Program-made: the position numbers and the translations under genes
The notes under the pieces: generated by a model
The model's input: the letters and a program-made list of their open reading frames with translations, nothing else
Databases searched by the model: none
What the model was told of the DNA's origin: nothing
In this document: in pieces, positions 1 to 6,304 of the stretch
How the letters are laid out: every line of letters starts with the position of its first letter
Numbering within the stretch: the stretch's first letter is position 1
NCBI GenBank assembly: GCA_938023895.1
Contig: CALJDH010000243.1
Span: forward strand, 1-7,217
DNA: 7,217 nucleotides
Direction of reading: 5' to 3'
Source: an uncultured Aliiroseovarius sp.
Lineage (GTDB): Bacteria > Pseudomonadota > Alphaproteobacteria > Rhodobacterales > Rhodobacteraceae

Positions 1-1110
1 CAGCTCGACGTCCGAACCACCGACATAGTCAATGTCGCCGCCGTTCGACAGGATTTCCAGCGCTTTGGCCAGTTCACCCGGTCCGATCGGCTCGCCCGGG
101 GCGTTGGCGACTTCCAGAATGGCCTTCGAAACCGAAGCACCGTCCGTGGCGCCTGCTTTGTGCATGCCCAGCAGCAGAATAGCAGCCGAGTCGTAGCCTT
201 CTTTGGCGTAGACCGAACCACCGTCAATACCCGCAGCTGCCAGCATCTCTTCCAGTTTCACAGCGCCGTCGTTCTGCGATGCAGGGTGCTGGCCGAAGCT
301 GCCGTCCAGATCCGAGCCGAACTTGGCGGTCAGAGCGTCGGTAACCATGCCGTCGGGCAGTACGAACGTGTCAAACGCACCGCTGTCCAGTGCGCCTTGG
401 ATCACGCCTGCACCACCTTGGTCTGCATAGCCTGCAACAACCAGTGCATCACCACCGGCCGATGCCAGCGCGCCAACTTCAGCCGAATAGTCGGCTTTGC
501 CGTCTTCGTGGGCGGCGTTGATGGTGACCGCGCCACCAGCAGCTTCGTAGGCCGCGGCGAAGCTGTCAGCCAGGCCTTTGCCGTAGTCGTTGTTGGTATA
601 GGTCACGGCAACCGAATTGATGCCTTTGCCCATGATGATGTCCGCCATCAGTTCACCCTGACGGGCGTCCGAGGGGGCCAGACGGAAGAACAGGCCGTTG
701 TCTTCCAGCGTCGACAGGGCGGGCGAGGTGGCCGAGGGCGACACCTGGGCGATACCGTTCGGCATCGACACGCCGGTCAGAACAGCGCCGGTTGCGCCCG
801 AGCACATGGCGCCAACGATGCCGGCAACGCCCTCACCGGTCACCAGACGTTCAGCCGCAGCGGTTGCAGCTGCCGAATCGACACAGGTCGAGTCTGCGCG
901 CACCGGCATGACAGCCTTGCCGCCCATGAACTTGCCGCTGTCGCTGATTTCTTTGATCGCGGCTTCAGCACCACCAGCAATCGGCGGAGCCAGAGATTCC
1001 AGAGGGCCGGTGAAGGCCAGAAGAACGCCGATTTTGACGGCATGATCGTCAGCAAACGCAGCGCCGCAGGTCAAAGCGGAGGCTGCTGTTGCGAGCAGAA
1101 GTTTTTTCAT
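1..1110 (-). CDS. LivK-like branched-chain amino acid type ABC transporter substrate-binding protein (C-terminus outside window)
   Basis: This is a periplasmic ligand-binding protein of the type I fold that delivers amino acids or related compounds to a Liv-type ABC importer. The first 370 codons are present; related proteins are about 390-400 residues, so roughly 20-35 C-terminal residues lie beyond the left edge. Residues 1-20 form a Sec signal peptide (MKKLLLATAASALTCGAAFA, probable cleavage before DD). The mature chain opens with VKIGVLLAFTGPLES, typical of the first strand of this fold. Cys76 (RADSTC) and Cys103 (GAMCSG) could form the disulfide common in the family. SPSATSP near 124-130 and YTNNDYGKG near 171-179 match the usual ligand-pocket and hinge regions. 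The start is supported by GGGAG eight bases upstream (1119-1123, minus strand). Strongly biased codon use suggests high expression. The true ligand is unknown. Permease and ATPase genes are not visible and may lie to the left. Confidence 0.93.
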   Translation of the reverse strand, partial: MKKLLLATAASALTCGAAFADDHAVKIGVLLAFTGPLESLAPPIAGGAEAAIKEISDSGKFMGGKAVMPVRADSTCVDSAAATAAAERLVTGEGVAGIVGAMCSGATGAVLTGVSMPNGIAQVSPSATSPALSTLEDNGLFFRLAPSDARQGELMADIIMGKGINSVAVTYTNNDYGKGLADSFAAAYEAAGGAVTINAAHEDGKADYSAEVGALASAGGDALVVAGYADQGGAGVIQGALDSGAFDTFVLPDGMVTDALTAKFGSDLDGSFGQHPASQNDGAVKLEEMLAAAGIDGGSVYAKEGYDSAAILLLGMHKAGATDGASVSKAILEVANAPGEPIGPGELAKALEILSNGGDIDYVGGSDVEL

Positions 1111-1183
1111 TTTGTGTACTCCCAATTGGAAAATTCCGGTCTCGACCCTAGGCGCGGACATCGGAAAAGAAAAGGCCGAAGCA

Positions 1184-1206
1184 GGTGATTTGCTCAAAAA
1201 ATCACC
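1184..1206. repeat. Perfect 8-bp inverted repeat between the acetyltransferase and binding-protein genes
   Basis: The arms GGTGATTT (1184-1191) and AAATCACC (1199-1206) flank a 7-base spacer. The repeat starts five bases after the acetyltransferase stop codon and about 75 bases before the binding-protein start, both on the minus strand. On that strand a T-rich stretch (CCTTTTCTTTT) follows only after about ten bases, so it is not a classic intrinsic terminator. It could be a weak terminator, an mRNA end-stabilising hairpin, or an operator for the downstream transporter gene. I found no convincing promoter in the rest of this 101-base gap. Confidence 0.4.
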
Positions 1207-1211
1207 AGGCT

Positions 1212-1724
1212 TTACGGGCCGTCAGGATTCGGACGCGACGCGGCATAGTAATCGCTGTCGCACCATTCTCCATTGATCTGGATTGTGGCGCGCGTGGAAT
1301 GCGTCAGCCTGAATCCTAAATGCGTCAGCAACCGTGCTGATGCGGTATTTCTGGGGTCAATTTCAGCCGTGATTTCAGGCAAAGAAGAATGCATATCCCA
1401 GGTGGCGTCGATGATCTTGCCCAAGGCTTCGCGCGCCAAGCCCTGTCCCCAATGGTCGGGGTGCAGGATGTATCCTAGCTCGGCCATACGCCACAGGCCG
1501 GCTTTGCCGATGACCGCACCGTCGTGCTCGACCACAAATTCAAGCCCGGTTTCTTTCTGGGACCAGAGCATGCCGTCCAGCGTTTTTTGGGTCGCCTCAA
1601 GCGTTTCGTGGGCCGGGTGGCTCCAAAACCGCATCGCCTGAGTGTTCGAGAATATGTGATGCAGTGCCTCGAGGTCATGCGCCTGCGGAGGTCGCAAGAC
1701 GAGTCGTTCGGTCCGCAGGATCAC
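1212..1724 (-). CDS. GNAT family N-acetyltransferase (RimJ/RimL-like)
   Basis: This 170-residue protein has the length and layout of a single GNAT domain of the RimJ/RimL group (Acetyltransf_3), which transfers acetyl from acetyl-CoA to an amine on a protein terminus or small molecule. It opens with ILRTERLVLRP, the usual first strand. The acetyl-CoA pyrophosphate loop is at residues 88-97 (HPDHWGQGLA, matching Q/R-x-x-G-x-G/A). The following motif B segment (DPRNTASARLLTHLGF, about 123-138) is also canonical. The substrate cannot be read from the sequence. The start is GTG and overlaps the TGA stop of the upstream regulator gene (GTGA at 1724-1721), which indicates cotranscription and translational coupling. 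The C-terminus ends in a short polar tail. Confidence 0.9.
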   Translation of the reverse strand: MILRTERLVLRPPQAHDLEALHHIFSNTQAMRFWSHPAHETLEATQKTLDGMLWSQKETGLEFVVEHDGAVIGKAGLWRMAELGYILHPDHWGQGLAREALGKIIDATWDMHSSLPEITAEIDPRNTASARLLTHLGFRLTHSTRATIQINGEWCDSDYYAASRPNPDGP

Positions 1725-2707
1725 GCAGGTTTAGCCCCGCGGCTGCCGCGTTCGCGATAGGGCGTTGTGTCATAATGAGACCGGTAGCATTTCGAGAAAT
1801 GCGACGGGCTTGAGAACCCGCAAGACAAAGCGACGTTGATCACGCTCATATCTGTCTGCATCAGAAGGTTGCGCGCTTTTTGCAGGCGCAATTCCATATA
1901 ATAGCGTTTGGGCGAGCGGTTCAGATAGCGACGGAACAGGCGTTCAAGCTGACGCGTGGACATCCCGACCTCGGTGGCCAGCACCGACGGCGAGATCGGC
2001 TCTTCGATGTTGGCTTCCATCTTGCGGATCACATCGGAAAGCTTCGGGTGCCGGACGCCGATGCGGGTGGGCACGGACAGACGCTGGCTGTCGCTTTCGG
2101 TTCGGATCGTCGTATAGATCTGTTGATCGGCCACAACGTTTGCGACGTCCTCGCCCTGATCTTCGGCAATGATCTTCAGGATCAAGTCAATTGCAGCGGT
2201 GCCGCCGGCGGCGGTCATGATCTTTCCATCGACCACGAAAACGCGCTTGGTCAGCTCAACTTCGTCGAATTCTTCGGAAAAGCTGTCATGGTTTTCCCAG
2301 TGGATCGTGGCGCGCTTGTCATTCAGAAGCCCGGTCTTGGCCAAAATATGCGCAGCTGTACATAGCCCCGCGATGCGAACCCCACGACGGGCTTCGCGTC
2401 GTAGCCAGTTCAACAGTTTCGTGCTGCATTTGCTTTGCACGTCGACGCCGGACACCAGAACCAGCGTATCATCGCGGCGCAGTTCTTCCAAAGGTCCATC
2501 TGCGACAAAGCTTGGCCCGGCCGACGATGTGACTTGACCACCATCTTCCGTCAGGATCACCCAATCATAAAGCTTCTTTCCGCTGGCGCGATTGGCAATC
2601 CGCAACGCATCTACCGCGCCTGCGAAACTCAAAAGGGTGAACCCGTCAACAAGAACGAACACAAACCGATGCGCGGCTTGTGCATTCATCTCTGACAGTT
2701 TGGCCAT
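1721..2707 (-). CDS. GlxA family transcriptional regulator (DJ-1/PfpI-like domain + AraC-type HTH)
   Basis: This 328-residue cytoplasmic DNA-binding regulator has an N-terminal DJ-1/PfpI (class I glutamine amidotransferase-like) sensor domain at about residues 13-195 and a C-terminal AraC domain at about 222-320. The nucleophile-elbow position is GLCTAAH with Cys116. The two helix-turn-helices lie near 241-261 (SVLATEVGMSTRQLERLFRR) and 287-309 (MSVINVALSCGFSSPSHFSK). The C-terminal half resembles the Pseudomonas ArgR/GbdR/CdhR group, which responds to arginine, glycine betaine or carnitine; the ligand here is unknown. The frame stays open upstream to 2857, but I chose the ATG at 2707. It has AAGGGTGAG just upstream, gives the usual family length, and lies downstream of a good promoter. 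An ATG at 2728 or a GTG at 2716 is possible. The gene is coupled to the acetyltransferase and is divergent from the DAHP synthase gene. Confidence 0.93.
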   Translation of the reverse strand: MAKLSEMNAQAAHRFVFVLVDGFTLLSFAGAVDALRIANRASGKKLYDWVILTEDGGQVTSSAGPSFVADGPLEELRRDDTLVLVSGVDVQSKCSTKLLNWLRREARRGVRIAGLCTAAHILAKTGLLNDKRATIHWENHDSFSEEFDEVELTKRVFVVDGKIMTAAGGTAAIDLILKIIAEDQGEDVANVVADQQIYTTIRTESDSQRLSVPTRIGVRHPKLSDVIRKMEANIEEPISPSVLATEVGMSTRQLERLFRRYLNRSPKRYYMELRLQKARNLLMQTDMSVINVALSCGFSSPSHFSKCYRSHYDTTPYRERGSRGAKPA

Positions 2708-2711
2708 CCGA

Positions 2712-2720
2712 CTCACCCTT
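2712..2720 (-). promoter_or_regulatory. Ribosome binding site of the GlxA-type regulator
   Basis: On the minus strand AAGGGTGAG ends four bases before the ATG at 2707, with AGGG eight bases away. The alternative in-frame ATG at 2728 has only a CCC-rich, purine-poor leader. This site is the main reason for placing the start at 2707. Confidence 0.6.
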
Positions 2721-2794
2721 TTCTTCATGGGTTCAATAAAGGTAGCGACAAATTCAGCAGGTTTAGAGGCCCGCAGCAAGACGCTTTTTTGCCG

Positions 2795-2823
2795 ATCATA
2801 GCGCACCAATACATATGCGACAA
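2795..2823 (-). promoter_or_regulatory. Predicted sigma-70 type promoter of the GlxA-type regulator
   Basis: On the minus strand a -35 box TTGTCG (2823-2818) and a -10 box TATGAT (2800-2795) are separated by exactly 17 bases. The -10 matches TATAAT at five of six positions, and the -35 carries the TTG core favoured in alphaproteobacteria. Transcription would begin near 2788, leaving a leader of about 80 bases before the ATG at 2707. It would also exclude the in-frame start at 2857. The prediction rests on motif matching only. Confidence 0.5.
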
Positions 2824-2865
2824 ACGATGCGAAATTTCCGTCACAATCGTGTTTCACAACTCTGT

Positions 2866-2894
2866 TTGCACGTTAACGATGGACAGGATAAAAG
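2866..2894 (+). promoter_or_regulatory. Predicted promoter of the class II DAHP synthase gene
   Basis: TTGCAC (2866-2871) and TAAAAG (2889-2894) are spaced by 17 bases. The -10 matches TATAAT at four of six positions and the -35 has the TTG core. The inferred transcript would start near 2901 and have a leader of about 43 bases. That leader contains no obvious leader peptide rich in aromatic codons and no terminator hairpin, so classical attenuation is not suggested. Confidence 0.4.
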
Positions 2895-2933
2895 AAGCCT
2901 CGCCCGTATCGTGGGCAAAGACAGATATTTAAC

Positions 2934-2937
2934 GGAG
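2934..2937 (+). promoter_or_regulatory. Shine-Dalgarno site that sets the DAHP synthase start
   Basis: GGAG lies six bases before the ATG at 2944. The reading frame is open upstream as far as an ATG at 2815, but that codon has no comparable site. It also lies upstream of the predicted promoter and would add 43 residues unlike the family. Confidence 0.7.
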
Positions 2938-2943
2938 AAAACC

Positions 2944-4317
2944 ATGACGGAGTGGGACAAGTCGACCTGGCGCAACAAGCCAAGGGTACAGATGCCAGAC
3001 TATACCGATCCGGCCGCGCTGGCCGAGGTCGAGGCGCAGCTTGCAAAGTATCCGCCCTTGGTTTTTGCCGGCGAGGCCATGCGCCTGCGCGAGGAGCTGG
3101 GCCGCGCGTCGCGTGGCGAAGCGTTCCTGCTGCAAGGCGGGGATTGCGCTGAAAGCTTTGCGGATTTCTCGGCCGATGGCATTCGCGACACGTTCAAAGT
3201 GATGCTGCAGATGGCCATGGTTCTGACCTTCGGCGCCAAGGTACCGGTCGTCAAAGTTGGCCGTATGGCCGGTCAGTTCGCCAAACCACGTTCGGCTCCG
3301 ACCGAGACAGTAGAAGGCGTCGAACTGCCCAGCTACCGCGGTGATATCATCAATGAGCTGGACTTTACCTCGGACGCTCGCATCCCGGATCCGCGGAAGA
3401 TGCTGCAGGCCTACACGCAGTCAGCGGCGACGTTGAACCTGCTTCGCGCGTTCTCGACCGGTGGTTTGGCGGATGTGCACCAGGTGCACAAATGGACGCT
3501 GGACTTCACCGCCTCGGGCGAGGCTGAAAAGTACCGCGCGATGGCCGAGCGTATTCAGGACAGCTTGGACTTCATGCAATCGGCTGGTGTAACCGCAGAT
3601 CGTATGCACACGCTGCAGACTGTGGATTTCTACACGTCGCATGAAAGCCTGCTGCTGGAATATGAAGAGGCTCTGACCCGTCTGGACGCCACAACCGGCA
3701 AGACCGTTGCAGGTTCCGGCCACATGCTGTGGATCGGTGACCGCACCCGTCAGCCCGACGGCGCGCATGTTGAGTTCCTGCGCGGCGTGATCAACCCGAT
3801 CGGCCTGAAATGTGGTCCGACCACCACCGCAGAGGATCTGAAGATCCTGCTTGAGAAGCTGAACCCAGAAAACGAAGCTGGCCGTCTGACCCTGATCGCA
3901 CGCTTTGGGGCTGGTAAAGTGTCCGAGCATCTGCCGCGTCTGATTAAGACCGTGCAGGAAGAGGGCGCCAACGTCGTCTGGTCCTGTGACCCGATGCATG
4001 GCAACACGATCAAATCGGCTTCGGGCTATAAAACCCGCCCGTTCGACAGCGTGCTGAAGGAAGTGCAAGAGTTCTTCGCCGTACACAAGGCCGAGGGATC
4101 CGTGCCCGGTGGCGTGCATTTCGAGATGACCGGTTCGGACGTGACCGAATGCACCGGCGGCGTGCGTGCCGTGACCGACGAGGATCTGTCGGATCGCTAT
4201 CACACCGCTTGCGATCCGCGCCTGAATGCCAGCCAATCGCTGGAGCTGGCTTTCTTGGTCGCGGAAGAGCTGTCGGCCCGCCGTAACGGGGATGCTCTGG
4301 CCGCCAAGGCGAGCTAA
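2944..4317 (+). CDS. aroG: Class II 3-deoxy-7-phosphoheptulonate (DAHP) synthase
   Basis: This cytoplasmic enzyme condenses phosphoenolpyruvate with erythrose 4-phosphate to DAHP, the first step of the shikimate pathway to aromatic amino acids. The 457-residue length is normal for the plant/Mycobacterium-type class II family. Metal ligands can be assigned by comparison with the M. tuberculosis enzyme: Cys68 (GGDCAES), His352 (DPMHGNT), Glu394 (GVHFEMTG) and Asp424 (ACDPRLNA). Substrate-binding blocks are also intact: [12 protein letters not shown] (106-117), HESLLLEYE (233-241), WIGDRTRQ (263-270), NPIGLKCGP (284-292) and [10 protein letters not shown] (317-326). The N-terminus starts directly with [11 protein letters not shown], without the longer N-terminal extension of the mycobacterial protein. 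It appears to be a single-gene transcript, with its own predicted promoter upstream and a strong terminator 21-24 bases after the stop. Symbols for class II enzymes vary; aroG follows the mycobacterial usage. Confidence 0.97.
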   Translation: MTEWDKSTWRNKPRVQMPDYTDPAALAEVEAQLAKYPPLVFAGEAMRLREELGRASRGEAFLLQGGDCAESFADFSADGIRDTFKVMLQMAMVLTFGAKVPVVKVGRMAGQFAKPRSAPTETVEGVELPSYRGDIINELDFTSDARIPDPRKMLQAYTQSAATLNLLRAFSTGGLADVHQVHKWTLDFTASGEAEKYRAMAERIQDSLDFMQSAGVTADRMHTLQTVDFYTSHESLLLEYEEALTRLDATTGKTVAGSGHMLWIGDRTRQPDGAHVEFLRGVINPIGLKCGPTTTAEDLKILLEKLNPENEAGRLTLIARFGAGKVSEHLPRLIKTVQEEGANVVWSCDPMHGNTIKSASGYKTRPFDSVLKEVQEFFAVHKAEGSVPGGVHFEMTGSDVTECTGGVRAVTDEDLSDRYHTACDPRLNASQSLELAFLVAEELSARRNGDALAAKAS

Positions 4318-4337
4318 GCGATTTCTAGACTTAAATC

Positions 4338-4371
4338 AAAAACGCCCCGGCAATATCGCCGGGGCGTTTTT
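4338..4371. terminator. Strong, probably bidirectional intrinsic terminator
   Basis: An 11-bp perfect stem, AACGCCCCGGC (4341-4351) with GCCGGGGCGTT (4358-4368), closes a 6-base loop. It is flanked by an A run on the left (4338-4342) and a T run on the right (4367-4371). Read rightwards it terminates the DAHP synthase transcript about 20 bases after its stop. Read leftwards the A run becomes a T run, so it can also terminate the convergent PAS-domain gene, whose stop is about 50 bases away. The rest of the 104-base gap shows nothing else. Confidence 0.9.
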
Positions 4372-4421
4372 CTTCACCCGAAGCAGAGCAGAACGCTCGG
4401 TGCTCCCGCATACAGGCAAAG

Positions 4422-5246
4422 TTAGTCGGACGTCACCAGTGTTAAATGTGCTCGTTTGGCCGAACTTCCAGTTCCAGATACGTCAAAATCCTCGTGCAGG
4501 CTGAAATGTCGCTGTGCCTCAGCAAAGCTACGAAAGCCGTCGTCGCCGCCCGGCGTAGGCTCGCGATAAACATGCCCCATATGTAGCCCGGGGCTGGTCC
4601 CCAAGCGCCGATCCAGTTTTTCGCGCGACTGTTCCACTGCGCTTTTACCTTCGTCATAAGCTTTTTCAGACGTGGCCAATGACGCAGCCACATCCGGATT
4701 GACGACGATCGCGCTTGTGTCGACGGCGCAGATCGAGAACCTATGCGGACCGCGCTTCAACTCGCCGTCAACTTGCAAAGCCCCTAGCACCCGCGTGATT
4801 TGGCCATCCTCATCGCTCAGCGGAAGCAACACCATCTGCGCCGCGATGGGCTTTCGGAAAGCTCTGGGTTCCGTTGTCAGGGACAAGGTGATTTGCGCGG
4901 GCATATCGAACAATGCTTCAAGCGCACGGTGCAGCTCTTTTCGGGCATCGGCCTCGAAGAAAACCGAGATCGGCATCCCGCGCACTTCCATATCCAGGAC
5001 GTCGTTCAGATGCTGTCCGGCAAGCCGAATACGGGCAAGCCCCGGTGCGATTTTTTCAAGGACAAACGCTTCATGCAGCGCGCCCGCCATGCCGCGCGGA
5101 TCGACTTCTTTCCGCGTGGGGCAAAGACGTCCGTTGCGCAGCGCGTGCCAATAGGCCTCGACCTGTGCAATCGCCGGATAGGATTTGGTGTGCCGGGCGG
5201 ACACAAGAGACACAACATTCCCGTTACGCAAATACTCGATCTTCAT
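4422..5246 (-). CDS. PAS_5 domain-containing protein of unknown role
   Basis: This 274-residue soluble protein has no signal peptide or membrane segment. Residues about 25-165 match the alphaproteobacterial PAS_5 pattern: AYWHALRNGRLCPTRKEVDP (31-50), the FVLEKIAPGLARIRLAGQHL block (61-80), EVRGMPISVFF (87-97) and VLLPLSDEDGQITRVLGAL (139-157). PAS_5 proteins are common in Rhodobacteraceae and Caulobacterales and are thought to be sensory or scaffolding; most are uncharacterised. From about residue 170 on there is a polar tail with charged helical stretches (AYDEGKSAVEQSREKLDRRL) and no enzymatic domain such as a kinase, GGDEF or EAL that I recognise. Any signalling output would therefore have to go through a partner. 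The ATG at 5246 is preceded by purine-rich GGGAACAAAGAG. The gene is convergent with the DAHP synthase gene and divergent from yicC. Confidence 0.85.
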   Translation of the reverse strand: MKIEYLRNGNVVSLVSARHTKSYPAIAQVEAYWHALRNGRLCPTRKEVDPRGMAGALHEAFVLEKIAPGLARIRLAGQHLNDVLDMEVRGMPISVFFEADARKELHRALEALFDMPAQITLSLTTEPRAFRKPIAAQMVLLPLSDEDGQITRVLGALQVDGELKRGPHRFSICAVDTSAIVVNPDVAASLATSEKAYDEGKSAVEQSREKLDRRLGTSPGLHMGHVYREPTPGGDDGFRSFAEAQRHFSLHEDFDVSGTGSSAKRAHLTLVTSD

Positions 5247-5336
5247 CTCTTTGTTCCCGACAGTGTGGTCCCGTTTTGGATCCGCCTGATCCTTGTTCTC
5301 ACGGTGACCGTTTGTTAACGAATACGTAGGTAATGC

Positions 5337-5351
5337 TTACCGATGTCTTAA
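5337..5351. promoter_or_regulatory. Candidate CtrA-type binding site (one mismatch)
   Basis: TTAC-N7-TTAA matches the alphaproteobacterial CtrA consensus TTAA-N7-TTAA at seven of eight positions. It lies in the gap between the divergent PAS_5 and yicC genes, about 90 bases upstream of the PAS_5 start codon. The match is by eye; binding is an inference. Confidence 0.25.
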
Positions 5352-5385
5352 TATGTCACATTCTGATCGAATTTGGCGGAAAATC

Positions 5386-5400
5386 TTATCAAATGGTTAA
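5386..5400. promoter_or_regulatory. Second candidate CtrA-type site, beside the yicC start
   Basis: TTAT-N7-TTAA on the plus strand reads TTAA-N7-ATAA on the minus strand, again one mismatch from the CtrA consensus, and contains the typical half-site TTAACCAT. It ends six bases before the yicC ATG and includes part of the palindrome GGTTAACC (5395-5402). At this position it could hardly act as a classic activator site for yicC. It fits repression of yicC or control of the minus-strand PAS_5 gene better. Confidence 0.25.
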
Positions 5401-5406
5401 CCACCC

Positions 5407-6300
5407 ATGATTTACTCGATGACCGGATATGCCAGCGCAACTGGTGAACTCAACGGATTTACCTGGGTTTGGGACCTGAGATCGGTAAATGCGCGCGGGT
5501 TGGATATCCGACTTCGGCTGCCGGACGGGCTGGACGGGGTCGAGGACACGTTGCGCAAGGCACTGAAGCAAAAGATCGCGCGCGGGAACGTCTCGGTTAC
5601 GTTGCGCGTCTCCCATCCGGAAGATGATGGGCAATATGCGGTGAACCCCGAGCGGCTGGGACAGGCGATCTCGCACCTGCTGGCAATCTCGACCGAGGCC
5701 GAGATGCGTGGGCTGGCGGTGACGCCGGTGTCCCCGGCCGATATTGCGCAACTGCGCGGTGTGATCGAGGTGCGTGCCGCGGATGCCGATAGCCGTGCGC
5801 CACTGATCGAAGCCTTGAAAGAGCAGATCCCCAGTTTGGTCGACGCCTTTGTAGCCGCGCGTCAGGACGAAGGGCAGGCGCTGTCCGAGATCCTGTCGGG
5901 GCAAGTAGATCAGGTGGAGGTGCTGGTCAGGCAGTCAGAAGCGTTGCTGGATAAACGTTCCCAAGCGCAAGCTGATGCGCTGCGTACCGCGCTGGCCCGT
6001 GTCATGGACGCGGTTGAAGGCACGGATGAGGACCGTGTGGCGCAGGAGCTGGCGCTGATTGCCGTGAAAACCGATGTGCGCGAGGAACTGGACCGGTTGC
6101 GCGCCCATATCACCGTAGCCCGGTCTCACCTGACCGCTGGGGACCCGGCAGGCCGCAAGCTCGACTTCCTGATGCAGGAATTCAACCGCGAGGCCAACAC
6201 CTTGTGTTCCAAGGCGCAATTTAACGAACTGACCCGTGTAGGGCTTGACCTGAAGCATGTGATTGATCAGATGCGCGAGCAAGTTCAGAACGTGGAGTGA
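5407..6300 (+). CDS. yicC: YicC/YloC family endoribonuclease
   Basis: This 297-residue cytoplasmic protein belongs to the widely conserved YicC family, whose E. coli member is an oligomeric endoribonuclease linked to small-RNA decay. The N-terminal YicC domain covers about residues 2-155, with the invariant opening MIYSMTGYA, then [16 protein letters not shown] (24-39) and a KIARGNVSV block (56-64). The C-terminal domain (formerly DUF1732, about 215-297) carries [21 protein letters not shown] (214-234), [18 protein letters not shown] (249-266) and the ending [13 protein letters not shown]. The ATG at 5407 gives the family's normal N-terminus; the later ATG at 5419 would lose it. No good Shine-Dalgarno sequence precedes the start. 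The gene heads an operon with gmk four bases downstream, a neighbourhood also seen in Firmicutes (yloC-gmk). Confidence 0.95.
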   Translation: MIYSMTGYASATGELNGFTWVWDLRSVNARGLDIRLRLPDGLDGVEDTLRKALKQKIARGNVSVTLRVSHPEDDGQYAVNPERLGQAISHLLAISTEAEMRGLAVTPVSPADIAQLRGVIEVRAADADSRAPLIEALKEQIPSLVDAFVAARQDEGQALSEILSGQVDQVEVLVRQSEALLDKRSQAQADALRTALARVMDAVEGTDEDRVAQELALIAVKTDVREELDRLRAHITVARSHLTAGDPAGRKLDFLMQEFNREANTLCSKAQFNELTRVGLDLKHVIDQMREQVQNVE

Positions 6301-6304
6301 CCCC

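Noticed and set aside
1054..1110. Cys15 in the binding-protein leader as a lipoprotein attachment site
   Set aside because: The context ALTC does not fit a lipobox (the residue before Cys should be Gly, Ala or Ser). AFA followed by DD is a good signal peptidase I site.
160..1188. Long plus-strand open frame (342 codons) opposite the ABC binding-protein gene
   Set aside because: It is antisense to a gene with clear family motifs. Its product is a low-complexity, Arg/Gly/Val/His-rich shadow of third-position GC bias, without a ribosome site or recognisable domain.
1880..2365. Plus-strand open frame (161 codons) opposite the GlxA-type regulator
   Set aside because: It is antisense to conserved DJ-1 and AraC domain sequence, resembles no family, and has no convincing start signal.
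3421..4236. Minus-strand open frame (271 codons) opposite the DAHP synthase gene
   Set aside because: It lies wholly inside a well-conserved enzyme gene and has no recognisable domain. Strong codon bias in aroG explains the absence of stops.
4800..5329. Overlapping plus-strand open frames opposite the PAS_5 gene (138-172 codons)
   Set aside because: They lie almost entirely on the complement of the PAS_5 coding frame, which has family motifs; the antisense products do not.
6263..6304. Upstream in-frame ATG extending guanylate kinase by 14 residues
   Set aside because: It sits within the conserved yicC C-terminus and lacks the ribosome site. The ATG at 6305 has GGAG at seven bases and gives the normal N-terminus.
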